Under the pieces are notes generated by a model. It was given only the letters and a program-made list of their open reading frames with translations, searched no databases and was not told the DNA's origin. From NCBI GenBank assembly GCA_033964015.1, contig CM066914.1, forward strand, positions 18,945,023 through 19,009,022: 64,000 bases of DNA, written 5' to 3'. Below are positions 1-10,807 of this stretch, piece by piece. Numbering within the stretch: position 1 is the stretch's first letter; each line of letters begins with the position of its first letter. This stretch comes from Scolanthus callimorphus. Lineage: Eukaryota > Cnidaria > Anthozoa > Actiniaria > Edwardsiidae. The position numbers and the translations under genes are program-made.

Positions 1-345
1 GCACTCTTCAGTTTAGAATTGCCCGTGACATGTGCCACAACTATAAAGGTGCAGCGCGTCTTTTGTTAAAAGTGAGCGAACATTTGGATGTCGTTGATTT
101 TTCGTTACCCTTTTGGAAGACTCTGTTCTAAAAAGCGCGCGCGTTCTTTGCATTTGCTCGCCAAATGTGCAACGCGCGTGTATATTATAGGAATCGTCCA
201 TTGAAGGGAAGAGATTTTCCATGTGTTCGTCTTGTTGTGAGCTTGGCCTGGTGTTTTTTTAAATGCCCAGGAAGCCCGCGCGAACATTCCACAACTCTCC
301 TAAGAAGGCGAATGGCAGATTTGCTGTATTTTTGTTGTGTTTCAG

Positions 346-3300
346 ACGATCAGCAGATGTACGTTCAGTTGGATATTCGGAGCTGCTGTGTTTGTCGCAG
401 AGTGATTTACTGGAGGTAAGTATCTTTTGGTGTTTATAATGTAAAAAGGGCACAAAATTCTGATAGTCAAGACCAGAAAAGAACCCGTCCCCCTGTGACG
501 TAAAAGTTTAGTTACTGAAAGATTCCTCCAGTTTTTCAATGAACCTTGCATACATAGTTGAAGACCAGTGTAAATGAAGCACTTGTTATTTCGATAGAAG
601 CTGAACCTTTTCAGTGCTACAATTTTGTCTTAGAAAATAAATGGAGACTTTAACAGACTATAGCAGAATATTTACGTTACGGGCTTCCTGTGCCGCGCGC
701 TCAAAAATTGGCGCGAATTTAGGAGGCGAAATTCAGCCATTCAGAAACGTTCCTCTCAGTGGAGGCTCTGGTGACAGCCGTTTGAGGGGCTTCGCTGAAA
801 CGGCGTGCATGCGTTCATAAAAGCAGCTTAATCTCGCTTTTGAAAAACGTTTCTGACATTCGTTTGCTGGTCGTCTTTTCAATCTATGCCTTCGATTTGT
901 ATGCACAACAAGTAATTTTGAGGCGTACAAAGGTCATTTTCTTATACGTGGAGTGACAAGCCGCGGGCTCTGGGTACGAGAATGACATACAATAGTCGAG
1001 TCTAGCTGCGCGCGCACGAATATACTGAATCGTGCTTCTAAAGAAAAAAACAGGTGATACGTGAGCGCGTTGGTATATCAAGATAGACACTAGTTATGTA
1101 CTGCTGAAAGTACCCACGTCTAGGCACTTGCCTTTCAGATTTCTCGTAGTCTCTCATGTCATATTCAGTCTAATTTAAGGTTTTCGCCTTCAGGCTCTCA
1201 AGGAATATCCCGATGCCAAGAAGGTCCTGGAATCGCAAGGGCGAGACAGGTGAGAATCGACCCACCCTCGATCACGTTAAGCGAAAATTTCAAATTATAA
1301 TAATAAAAGTAATATATTTAAATACATTAGAGGAAAAGTAGCTCTGTATTACCTATACCATGGTATGATACATAGGGGATATTACATGGCCGCGCGGAGA
1401 AACGAATTTTATCTTCGAGTGTTGAAAATTTATCTCACGAGCGAGCGCAGCGAACAAGAAGATAAAATTCGTATCTCCAAGCGGTCATGTAGCGTTCTGT
1501 TTATTATAGGAACATCAGTGAAAAACTAAATCATTGAAAATCTGAAGGGGCTTCGAGGCCAGAGTGATACCTTCACACTGTGAAATAACATGTTATATCA
1601 CAGTGTGAAGATATCAAGTTTTCGTGTGGGAGATTGGCATTACACTGATGTTTATGTAATAAATGAAGATTTATACACATTGTTTGTCAGCAGGTGGTAA
1701 GTGTAAGGTTGTTCTCGTCTTTCAGGCTTCAAAGAACGAAGTCGGAGGGCAACTTGCTGATACATAAACGCGTGGAGAAACTGGAGGTGAAAAAGGAGTT
1801 GGAGATCAATCTTGGTAAGTTCACATCTCCAAACTCCCAAACATGAGTGACATATCATAACATAATACCACATTTTACTTTATTACTATAACGGGATTGT
1901 GAAAATAAGTTAGCTGCCTGTCCCGCCCTCGCCGACTACCTGGTACGAAGTTGTGGGTACCGTGGAGTGATTTTGTGGAATAACGTACCTAAGAGGAATT
2001 TCAACTTTACACGTCATTGGATTCCTGCACGGATACCATGTAAAGCAGTCATCCGTTTCTCTTGTTTTCTGTGCTTTTTAACTGTAAATACTTAACAATT
2101 ATTCGCCGAAGGCGAAGTGAATAGTGGCGAATAGTCCCCGAGACCGGAGGTCGAGGGGACTATTCGTCACAATTCACTGAGCCTGAGGAGAATAATTGTT
2201 TTAGTATATACTACACGGGAACACTCCAAAAAATATCCGAACGACACTAAATGTGGCATTTGCCGACATTTTGTAGCCTCTTTCTGTATGCGTGACGTTT
2301 GTCACACACGTGACATTACGTCAGACTTCACTACAAGCATTCGGCTACTGAACACATGGTGGAAACTTGCTGCTGTTTTAGAGAAGCAAAAACGCTAGAA
2401 AACACTTGTTTTAAAACCTTAATATCGACTACGATAAACGAGTTAAGTTTTTAGAAGGTTGCACGGATGGATTCAAGGGATAAATTCGCATTTTGTGCCT
2501 TAGATTATGGATTGTGAAACTGCAGAGTTGCTTCGCTGAAAACACTTTGCCTTTGGTCGCCATTTCACCACCGATGGATGACTATATTTTTCAACCTGCT
2601 GGTAGAGAAATTCAAGATTCGTTTGGAATATTCAAACAGAAATTTGGGAAATTAGCCTCTTCAAACTCTGGGACAACGAGGAAGACCTTGTTCATAAAAA
2701 GAGAGACCACTTTAAATACGTTTGATGTCGGATAGCTCGTGATCAAGCGAATCAACAAGTCGACGGTAAGCTTTAAACTGAAATTCTCTCTTAAACTGCA
2801 CTCAATGACTGCCTTCTACGATTTACTGTCCCTTCCAACCTACAGTTACATGTAAATGTTCGGCAAAATAGATATGTTTTCGACAAAATTGCCTTAATTA
2901 ATATGTTGTTGTGAATGTAATTCGTCTCTCAAAAGTGCCGAATTGTGAATGTAATTCGTCTCTCAAAAGAACAGCACATTTTCGAAGTTCAAGAAATACA
3001 TTCTCTCTCTGATTCAACTTGAAAAACTAAAGAGACAACATAAGTTAATTGAGAAGGATTTTTCCGTTGCATCTCGAATCAGATAGTTCCTTCAGAAAGT
3101 AAAAATATCCGAACCACTTGCACTCGGACTACTCAATCTCGGGATAATGCTTTCGATCTCGGAATATTGTGGCATTATCCCGAGATAGCGAACCAATCAA
3201 AACGCGCGATCTATGGAGGTTCCCGTGTAGTATATACTAATAATGGTTTTACCGTGGTTTTACAGTCTATATATGCTTACTTCAGACTGCTGGTGTTACC

Positions 3301-4428
3301 AAATACGCTTTAATCTATTTTCCAGCTCGAGAAGTCAAAGATATACGGAGAGTTGTTGAAGAAATAAAAGTGTCGAACGAGCACGTAAGTCTGTCTGTTA
3401 AATATTATTTATTATAATCCTTTACATAATAAACATTGCCCAATCAGAGAGAGGCATTTCCTATGAAATACAGAGCAGTATTTAAAGAACCCGTGTCAAC
3501 CACTCCTTTGTTATTGTTTCTGTTCGATATCAGAAGACGAATTACGAGTAGATGAACCTCTAAATCAACATCTAAAAACAGTTTCAGATTTGATTTACCA
3601 AATTCAATCGAGAAAATTGCTCTATATTCTCTAAATCAGCCGATGGAAAAAGATTCTTTCTCCGACTTGGTATGTTGCTATACTGTCAAAATGGCGGCTG
3701 CACAGGCTATTTAATGGATTTCCTTGGAAAGCGCAGCATTTGGCTGACTTTGAAATATCTATAGGATAATACGCAAACTCACTTGCACTGCTCCGTTTTC
3801 GGAAATCTAAAATAACTTGTATTTTTTTGCTAAAGAACAAACTTTCTATGCCTTCTAGTGCACATTACTTCAGCAAGAGGCGGGTATTCTCAAAAGGCAG
3901 CTCATCGATGCGCAAATGCGAATCCGCGAACTTGAAGCTTCAAGGCCAGCGGTCACTTCATGTATAAAATGCGCGTCCAGCTGCGCTAGTGGGGCATGCT
4001 TGTCGCCAAAAAATCTCGCAACTGTGCGAAGTCAAAAGAGACATTTATCTGGAAAAATCTGTCTGTCTAGTCCAACAACGCGACGGAAGACTGCTGACCG
4101 TCTTATTGGAAGTATACTGCGGGCGGCGAAAGCTGCATCTGAGGCTCATACTGCGCATGCTCAAACGCCGCAATCTTCATCATCGGACTGTAAAAAGGAG
4201 TGTATTTTTTCATCAGAAGAGGAGTTAACCTCTATATATAAACAAGCTGGGGAGCCAGGAGAGCGTAGTGACACTGGAACTGAGGAAAATAGTGGAGATA
4301 CCTCTGAACGTGATTCGCGGCGGAAAAAAGGCACAAAGAGAGTATGTTTTACTCCAGAGATAAATGTTTTTAATGAAGTTGACGGGACTCTCCAGTTGCA
4401 ACCGCAAAGGGGATACTCTAGCGAATGA
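346..4428 (+). CDS. Cyclic-nucleotide-gated cation channel, C-terminal exons only (5' part outside window)
   Basis: These are the last five exons of a CNG-type channel: 346-415, 1194-1249, 1726-1814, 3326-3384 and 3859-4428. All have GT-AG borders and matching phases. The first encodes the end of the cyclic-nucleotide-binding domain (RSADVRSVGYSELLCLS), and the second the family's typical continuation (ALKEYPDAKKVLESQGRD). The next exons give a charged heptad-like stretch (HKRVEKLEVKKELEIN, then REVKDIRRVVEEIK and LLQQEAGILKRQL), where CNG alpha subunits carry the coiled coil used for assembly. The 190-codon last exon adds a Ser/Glu-rich tail with a cysteine cluster (CIKCASSCASGAC). The domain wording is closer to alpha than to beta subunits. 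The channel would open on cAMP or cGMP at the plasma membrane; pore and transmembrane segments are not in the window. An AATAAA lies at 4444-4449, just after the stop. I see no frameshift. Subtype is inferred from family memory. Confidence 0.85.
1355..1520. repeat. Dispersed palindromic repeat (ACATGGCCGCGCGGAGA family), in CNG intron
   Basis: Contains ACATGGCCGCGCGGAGA followed by an inverted pair around GAATTTTATCTT and AAGATAAAATTCG. The same sequence recurs at 42757-42900, and a fragment is visible near 39427. It lies in the intron between the second and third visible channel exons. No coding capacity. Likely a short non-autonomous element. Confidence 0.6.
2092..2201. repeat. Palindromic module TAACAATTATTC ... 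GAATAATTGTTTTA
   Basis: A 110-base stretch that starts TAACAATTATTC and ends GAATAATTGTTTTA, with internal inverted GGCGAATAGTCCCCGAGAC / GGGGACTATTCGTC arms. Relatives occur at 14063, 15000 and 55526. It directly abuts the inverted-repeat element that starts at 2201. Confidence 0.6.
2201..3240. mobile_element. 1.04-kb terminal-inverted-repeat element in CNG intron
   Basis: Perfect 22-base terminal inverted repeats bound this element, at 2201-2222 (TTAGTATATACTACACGGG...) and 3219-3240. The interior holds an 80-codon open frame at 2493-2735 that resembles no transposase I recognise. It also holds a direct repeat of about 34 bases starting near 2911 and 2945 (GTGAATGTAATTCGTCTCTC). It looks like a non-autonomous DNA transposon in a channel intron. 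Superfamily undetermined. Confidence 0.75.
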
Positions 4429-4443
4429 TCAATTCCTTAACTG

Positions 4444-4449
4444 AATAAA
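4444..4449 (+). terminator. Poly(A) signal AATAAA after the CNG channel
   Basis: A canonical AATAAA begins 16 bases after the stop codon of the channel gene. Position and orientation fit 3'-end formation, which would make a very short 3' UTR. Not confirmed by transcript data. Confidence 0.5.
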
Positions 4450-4809
4450 ATGGCCAGAAAAAAACAGCCACTCAGAATGCAGGAATGGTGTTGCGTATTC
4501 GGTGGTATTCCACTGTATTTACGACAAGGCCAGATCAAGTGAAAGCCAAGAGTCCATGACTAAAACCCCATTCACACTAAGCCTTGATCTATTTTAAACC
4601 TGTTTTACATGATGATATGCCACGATGAAACCGTTCAAAACTAAGTTTTGTACTTAACAGTACAGGGCGATCATTTAGCGAGGAAGAGTTTCTTACCTTA
4701 ACAAAACGTCACATGTTTGAAGGTAAAAGAAAAGCCTTGTTTATTAACTAAATATGGTTTTGGTGTGAGCGGGGTATAAGAGTAAACATTTCCCATACTA
4801 GGTCTCATT

Positions 4810-6002
4810 ACAGGGTCCAGAAGGGGTAAAATGGGAGCTGGGATTGGCCTTATTTTAGGCTGGGAAAATGGGATTGGGGTCACTGGGACTGGGATTTGAC
4901 CACTGGGACTGGGAATTAACGTCCAATAAACTGGGAATGGGATTCTATATAATTTCCCTTTTCCTTGTAAAACGATAAAAAAACGTCGTTTTAAAATAAT
5001 TGTCAGGATAAATCAGTGTATGTAAACATGTGAAAAAGACATAAGAAAGATAAAACGACAAAAAGAATTAACTGTACAGCGGTTTCTTGTTTGGTTACCA
5101 GTCTCACACATTAATCCATCTCATATGACTCTTCCAATATCGGCGGCTTTGGCTGAAACCTCGGGGGAAGGGGGGGAAGAACCCTTGATAAAAATAGATG
5201 GGGTGCTCGTCGGGAAAATTGATTTTAACCCCAAAAGGGAAAGCAAATTGGGTGTGGTCAACAGATACTTTTACCCCTAGGTGGTAGCAAATTGGACGAA
5301 AACTTGCAAGGGAAGTCCCTCTTTGACTTGTACGTGAGAACTGGGGAAATAATCTGCAAGAAGGCAGGGGTAGAAGAATCGAGCAAGACACGTGGGTTTG
5401 CAGACCTCGCTTTGGAGATCGATTAACCACATAGAACCTGGAAGCCAGAAAAAAGCTCAAATTTTGTCTTAGCACGGTTGACATGATAATGTTTGTCAAA
5501 AGTGAATCAATATCGCTTAGTGTTCGGGTCATTCAAAGACTCGTAGACTAGAGTCATACATTACTATTAGCAGTAAAACCACTGTGGATCTGTGGACTCC
5601 GCAGTTAGCAAAACCGCTCACTGAAATAAATATACCTGATAGCCACATGCGTTTAAGAGAATTCTTTACAAACTTTTGCTTGTATTAGAGTGGTTTCAAT
5701 AAATCCATAAAGCACATTGGAACTACCAAAGAGTCATAGTCAAGGCAGCATATTAAAATAGAACAATTGAGGTAGAGCGTAATAGTGTGTAATACGCTAC
5801 TATCTGCTTCACGGATTATTGGAAACTACTCTAGAACAGTTTACACATCACTTTTTTACTCACTGGGATTTCTGAAAAAAAAAAGTCTGACTGGGATTTC
5901 TGGAAAAAACGTTACTGGGACTGGGATTTGGCGATTGGGACTGGGATTTGGCGAAAATTTACACTGGGAAATGGGATTGGGACCCCCCCTTCTGGACCCT
6001 GT
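4810..6002. mobile_element. 1.19-kb terminal-inverted-repeat element with GGGACTGGGATT repeats
   Basis: Perfect 17-base terminal inverted repeats, ACAGGGTCCAGAAGGGG at 4810-4826 and its complement at 5986-6002, are flanked by CATT on both sides (4806-4809 and 6003-6006), consistent with a 4-base target duplication. Near both ends are short GGGACTGGGATT-like repeats. The middle (about 5105-5870) is absent from a short relative at 31198-31499. A minus-strand open frame of 142 codons at 5104-5532 has no domain I recognise. Non-autonomous DNA transposon. Confidence 0.8.
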
Positions 6003-8953
6003 CATTAGTGTCAGAAAAGCTTCTTCAGCGTCAAAAAATGTTTAGAAACACATTTACTCACAAAATGTAACTGAGACCTGCAGTTTAGCCTGCGAGCCGG
6101 CACTCCAATGGGTTTTTTCGGCTATTTGATTTTTTTTTTGCGCACGGGATTCCTGTGGGGGAAAACGACACAGGAATCCCGGGCTCCAAAAAATCAACTT
6201 GAAGGACACTACATGCTATACATAATATCATAGGGAGTTCGTATCCGTTATAGTGAGGTGTTGAGGGATTGCTTGACTCGACATTACGGATCGTGTGACT
6301 ACAGCACTCCATTCCATAAAATTATCCGAGTGGCGGCTTCAGTGGGAGTTGGCTGTACGTATTTCTTATTCATTTCAAATTAAGGGGATTTTAACCGAAA
6401 AAGATTTATCAGCATATATGATAGGGAGTATAGAGATAACACATCTTATAATATACAGGGCAAAGTTACTCAATGTTGATTGGCTAAGAGCGAGGGCATT
6501 TTTTCTTTATTTAGGGCAAAATTACTTTGCACGCGTTCAGTCAAAACGCGCGCTGAATTTTGCCCTATTGAAAACACTCGTGAAATTAATCCCTAATTTT
6601 ACTCGGCCCCATGCCACCTATACTAATATAATAGTGGGAAGGAAATTTGAGTCTCGGGATTTGAGTGCGGGCGCTCATCGAACTCTAATGTTAGTAACTA
6701 AAAATACAGTGATCAAACAGTGATGAAATTGCTATATGCGCCTTTTCTTGCTAGTTTATAGATCTATTCTTAATCTGTAATTATAGTTTCCGCTGCAGAT
6801 CGGGCCCTGAATGCATGTCAGGTTTTGTTTGTGAACTCTAATCCATCTCTGATCCTTTTCAATAGGTTTAGTGACCCGAGGAGGGACCACTAGTTTTGGA
6901 CATTTTTGTGGTTTGATGGAGTGATTTAAGATTTCTAGGAACGCTGACTTACTAAGCTGAACTTAAACTTACTGCAAACTCTAATTACAAGAGGATTTAT
7001 CCGTTATTAATTTGAGGTTATTAGACCACATTTTAGGGGCACGTTCGTTGCATTATCCTTCAACTTGCTTGTTCTTCTCTGTTTCTCGAAATTATTTTGA
7101 GATTTAGGAAAGCATAGGCAAATGATCCAAATGCACACGGCGAATGCGCAAAATACAGAACTTGATTATTTTAGTAATCAAAATGTTATCTGGAAAAATC
7201 ACGAATCAGCGATCTTGTCAAAAGGAAGCTAACTTATTCAAGGCCCCTCAGATTTTCTTTAAACTTTCTACACTAGTGGTCACTCGCTACTCATCCCCGT
7301 CTCGCACGCCGCCTCCACGTTCCACTCCCCTACAAGTTGTGTGGTCAGCAGAGAGACCCTTGATGCACTAAACGCGAAGCGGGCCCTAACCTTCAAACCC
7401 TATACACTAATATGATTATGCCCCCATTTGACAAACGCTCAACGCTGCTATAAACAAGTGCCACCCACAGCAGCTGACTCTTTTTAATGTCGCTCAAGCT
7501 AATGGAGAGGGTATAGTATCAGAGATGTAATCTATCCACGCACATTCAAACTCCTGATAATCAGCTAGTTGCCCTCCCGGTTAAATCGCGCTTTACTTTC
7601 TGTGTCAACATCCTGACACTTCCATCAACAGAGCTCTCTCGTTGGCTCAATTACCGTCAAGCGCTTTCAATAGGCCCTAAATTGACTGCGAATTTGTTTG
7701 TTTTAAGATGGCGTTAGGACCTTTTCATCCTCTGTACTCATGCACTTCCGATCTTCATTAACATTTGTATTAAACAAGCTATTGCTAGTACAGTGCACGT
7801 GCTGGTGAAAAGATTACTTTCTAATGCATTTATAACTCCCTCCTGTCCGGACTATCGAGTACAGAGTGCATTTAACGCCCAACTTGTCCCCGAACTGTGC
7901 AACAGATTGACTTTCGATTGGAGCACTCGAGTTCTTTAGACGGGGCGCTATTGTTTGATAGCGTTTTTGACAGGTAAAGAATGCCCGTCCTATTACAGGC
8001 ATTAATGATTCATATCTCTACCCGATCCGTGCACCAGAACTGATAGCGCGCTGACGAGTTAATGGAAATGTCCAGACACATCCTTGGATGTGCTTCAATT
8101 ATATTACCACCCTGCACTCTCGCTAACGAACTGACATTTAAACTTGTCCCTATTGATTATAACACCGGTCTGTATCATGCTTTTGGACCGTTATGTTTTG
8201 AGGCACGGTAGGTGTTAGACTGCCTTCTTGGTGGTCTAAAGCGCATTAATACTGTCAACCAACGGGTCTGTAATTCTATTTTGGACCGTTATTCACAGAA
8301 GAGGCATTCTATATTATTAGTATAGGCACTAGTTGGCGTTTCGTTTTTTTTTTTCTGCCTTGTCGGCTGGTGGGATGGGTTGATATCGGTCTCTTGGTGC
8401 AATCAATAACCGTCAGACAATGTATACTGTGCGCCTACTCGACTACTCAAAACTAATGGATCTCACCCGTGGAGTAATCAAATAACATAACCAGCCCGCC
8501 CGAAGACACTCCTTCCCGAAATACAAGCAAAAATAGGAAGCGGATTAGATTGTATGTGGTATACAGGAAACACTCCTCGCCCATCTATGAATTCATGATT
8601 TGGAAGAGCATTTTAAGGCACTCCAGCCTCGCCCGTCTACCCCCTCCCCGGTTGGGACTAGATTAGCATCATCGTGTGTAATCCGTTCACTCATCTGGTC
8701 CTAATAAAAGCTTGACAGCATTTGTATAATGTGTAAATACACTTGAACTAAATAAAATTCTTTCACCCGGGCTCTCTCAATTCACTATCAACAAAAGGGC
8801 TTTGAGTTGTCGGGATCAATACGGACGAAACTGCAGATCTCGAGTCGTGCATTATACTAGTAGGTTACGACTTAGAGCGTGGTGTTACTAGACGTTTGGT
8901 GCACATTAGAGAACTTCTAGGCGACCAGTCGTGGGCAGGATTCCAGCCGCGCG

Positions 8954-10807
8954 ATGGGAGAGCAGATCCAAGCAATGAAGATAACTCCCGCTCGCAGATC
9001 CAGCTCAACCGACGAACCGATCTCTCCAAAGCCGTTGCTTTCGTTCTCGATTGAGAACATTCTCGGCTCCAGACATGAGAAATGTAGAATTGAGGAGGAT
9101 ATAGCGGCAAGGGGGACCCAGATAGCTGCTTCTGATGACAGCGCGTGTGGCAAGAGTGGAGTTGAATCATCACCGACTACCCTTCCGTGGTTGGCGTACA
9201 CGAGATACAGCCCTCCTAAACTTCCAAGTAAGCCCATATCAAACCCTTATACAGTTTATATCAGTCATTTGCGGTAAATCCTTCACTCCAAGCCGTCCTA
9301 CTCCATAGATATATGAATATATTTAAATGCCATTTTACGACATCGCATTGGACCTGGGATTGCCCAGTACAAAAGAACATTACATGGTTCCTTGGATGGA
9401 TTCTTTTGGGATACCATCTCGATACTATTCTATTTCTATTTATCAGAGACTGGTTTTCCACATGAGTTCTACTATTCGTTCGATCTTCAAAATTTAGTAA
9501 ACATTTACTACCGCTTTCTAATGCGGATCCTGAAACTTGCGGAGCTGGATTATCCTCAATTACGTTGAAAATGTGGTTAGGTTTTCTAAAGGTTTGTTAT
9601 CTATCTGGCTGTGAAAGAACTTTAGACACTGTTTAATAGCGATTTACACCCTCCAGGTGAATCCGCTTGTATTTTCTATTCAAGCGGAAATTCAGTTTTG
9701 TTATTTTAATAGCGGTGTGTTTGAACGCTTTTCCGTGTGGTGGCCACGTACACCAGCAAAAATCAACAGTTCGTATAAAATAAAGCTCGGTTCCAATGTT
9801 TCGCAAAGGAGGAAAATATTCTAAAATTTCGAAAATATCTCTATTAAATTCTCTGAGAAAGGCTAACTTATTAAACTGCAGCTTTAATGACGAAATGGAA
9901 GTTTTCATTACTTCAATTAGCGAAGAATTATTTCTTGTAAACAAGTAAGGGTGTGTTAAAACCAGTTGTTTGGAGTTCGTCTGTTGTGAGATGTCAAAGT
10001 TAACGACAATGTTAAAGCGAGAAATTCGTATATTTGCTTGTTATATCGTGAAATCGTGCGGAAAGTTTTGGATTCTCAATTTATTTTTTTGTCGCCGTAC
10101 TTTGTTGGGTATCTTACACGGAGTATTACAACATTTTCCGTTTGGAAGAAAGGAGGAGTACAAGCTGGAAAAGTACCGTATTTCTTATGTGCTTCAGTGG
10201 GGAGAATATGTACCCCGCGCTTTATAAAAAAAAGCGAAAATATCTTTTCTGTTGAGGTTGCTTCATCGTCGATGAAACCTAAAGTTCACTGTAATGTTCT
10301 GCTATTTTAAATGCGGCAGTAAATGTTCGTTTTGGTGACTTGAATGCTTGATTCTAAATAATAATCAGGACAGATATTCTAGAAATTCACATGCAGCTTT
10401 CTTGGCTAAATTAAATCTGATGTGCAAAAGACGTAGCCATGTAGATTCTATACTATTCTGCTCTAATGGTTTTTCCATTTTCGATTGTCGTAGGAGCCCG
10501 GAGACGTAAACCTACTAAGCGCCGATGTAGCGGTAACCCTCGCGTCCCGTTTTCGACCTCCCAGCTCATGACACTCGAGCGAAAATACGTCGAGACGCGA
10601 TATCTGTCGAGTCCGGAGGTGTCCGATTTGGCAGCCATCTTGCGCCTGTCCGAACACCGCGTGAAAATATGGTTCCAAAACCGACGCGCGCGAGAGAAGA
10701 AAGCTCAAGGTTTCTCGGAGCAGGGAGAAAGGGTCTCGTTCGAGCCAAGGGCGGTGCTTGATCGAGGGAGGTGCTTCTTGCCCGGCTGGTTCAACGCAAC
10801 AGTCTGA
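8954..10807 (+). CDS. Msx-like (Msxlx-type) ANTP-class homeobox protein A
   Basis: Two exons, 8954-9227 and 10494-10807, joined in phase 1 (CCA A/GA GCC), give 195 residues. Exon 1 has an Engrailed-homology-1 motif, FSIENIL, at residues 31-37, which recruits Groucho/TLE co-repressors in other homeobox proteins, and LPWLAYTRYSPPKLP at 77-91, just before the intron. Exon 2 holds the homeodomain at about 104-163, with PFSTSQLMTLERKY in helix 1 and KIWFQNRRAREKK in helix 3 (Trp48, Gln50, Asn51 and Arg53 present). Msx-type wording in helix 1 plus eh1 suggests an Msx-like nuclear transcriptional repressor. The start is the first in-frame Met that leaves eh1 near the N terminus; an upstream exon is possible. 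A paralogue lies 8.9 kb downstream in the same orientation. The orthology label Msxlx is an inference from memory. Confidence 0.88.

Larger units (their letters stand above)
4429..8953. other. Intergenic region between channel and first Msx-like gene
   Basis: No supported gene. It holds the 1.2-kb inverted-repeat element at 4810-6002. A 142-codon plus-strand open frame at 6295-6723 has no recognisable domain and contains an AT-rich repeat-like part (GGGCAAAGTTACT and GGGCAAAATTACTT with an inverted AATTTTGCCCT). From 6.8 to 8.9 kb I see only AT-rich non-coding DNA, including a poly-T run near 8346. Confidence 0.6.

Noticed and set aside
1..345. Possible further channel exon at the window start
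   Set aside because: No cyclic-nucleotide-binding wording (for example GEYFGE-like) could be found in any frame. Treated as intron.
5104..5532. 142-codon minus-strand open frame
   Set aside because: It lies mostly inside the TIR element, has no recognisable domain, and is not preserved in the shorter copy.
6295..6723. 142-codon plus-strand open frame
   Set aside because: No domain, AT-rich composition, and it includes repeat-like arms. No splice or poly-A context.
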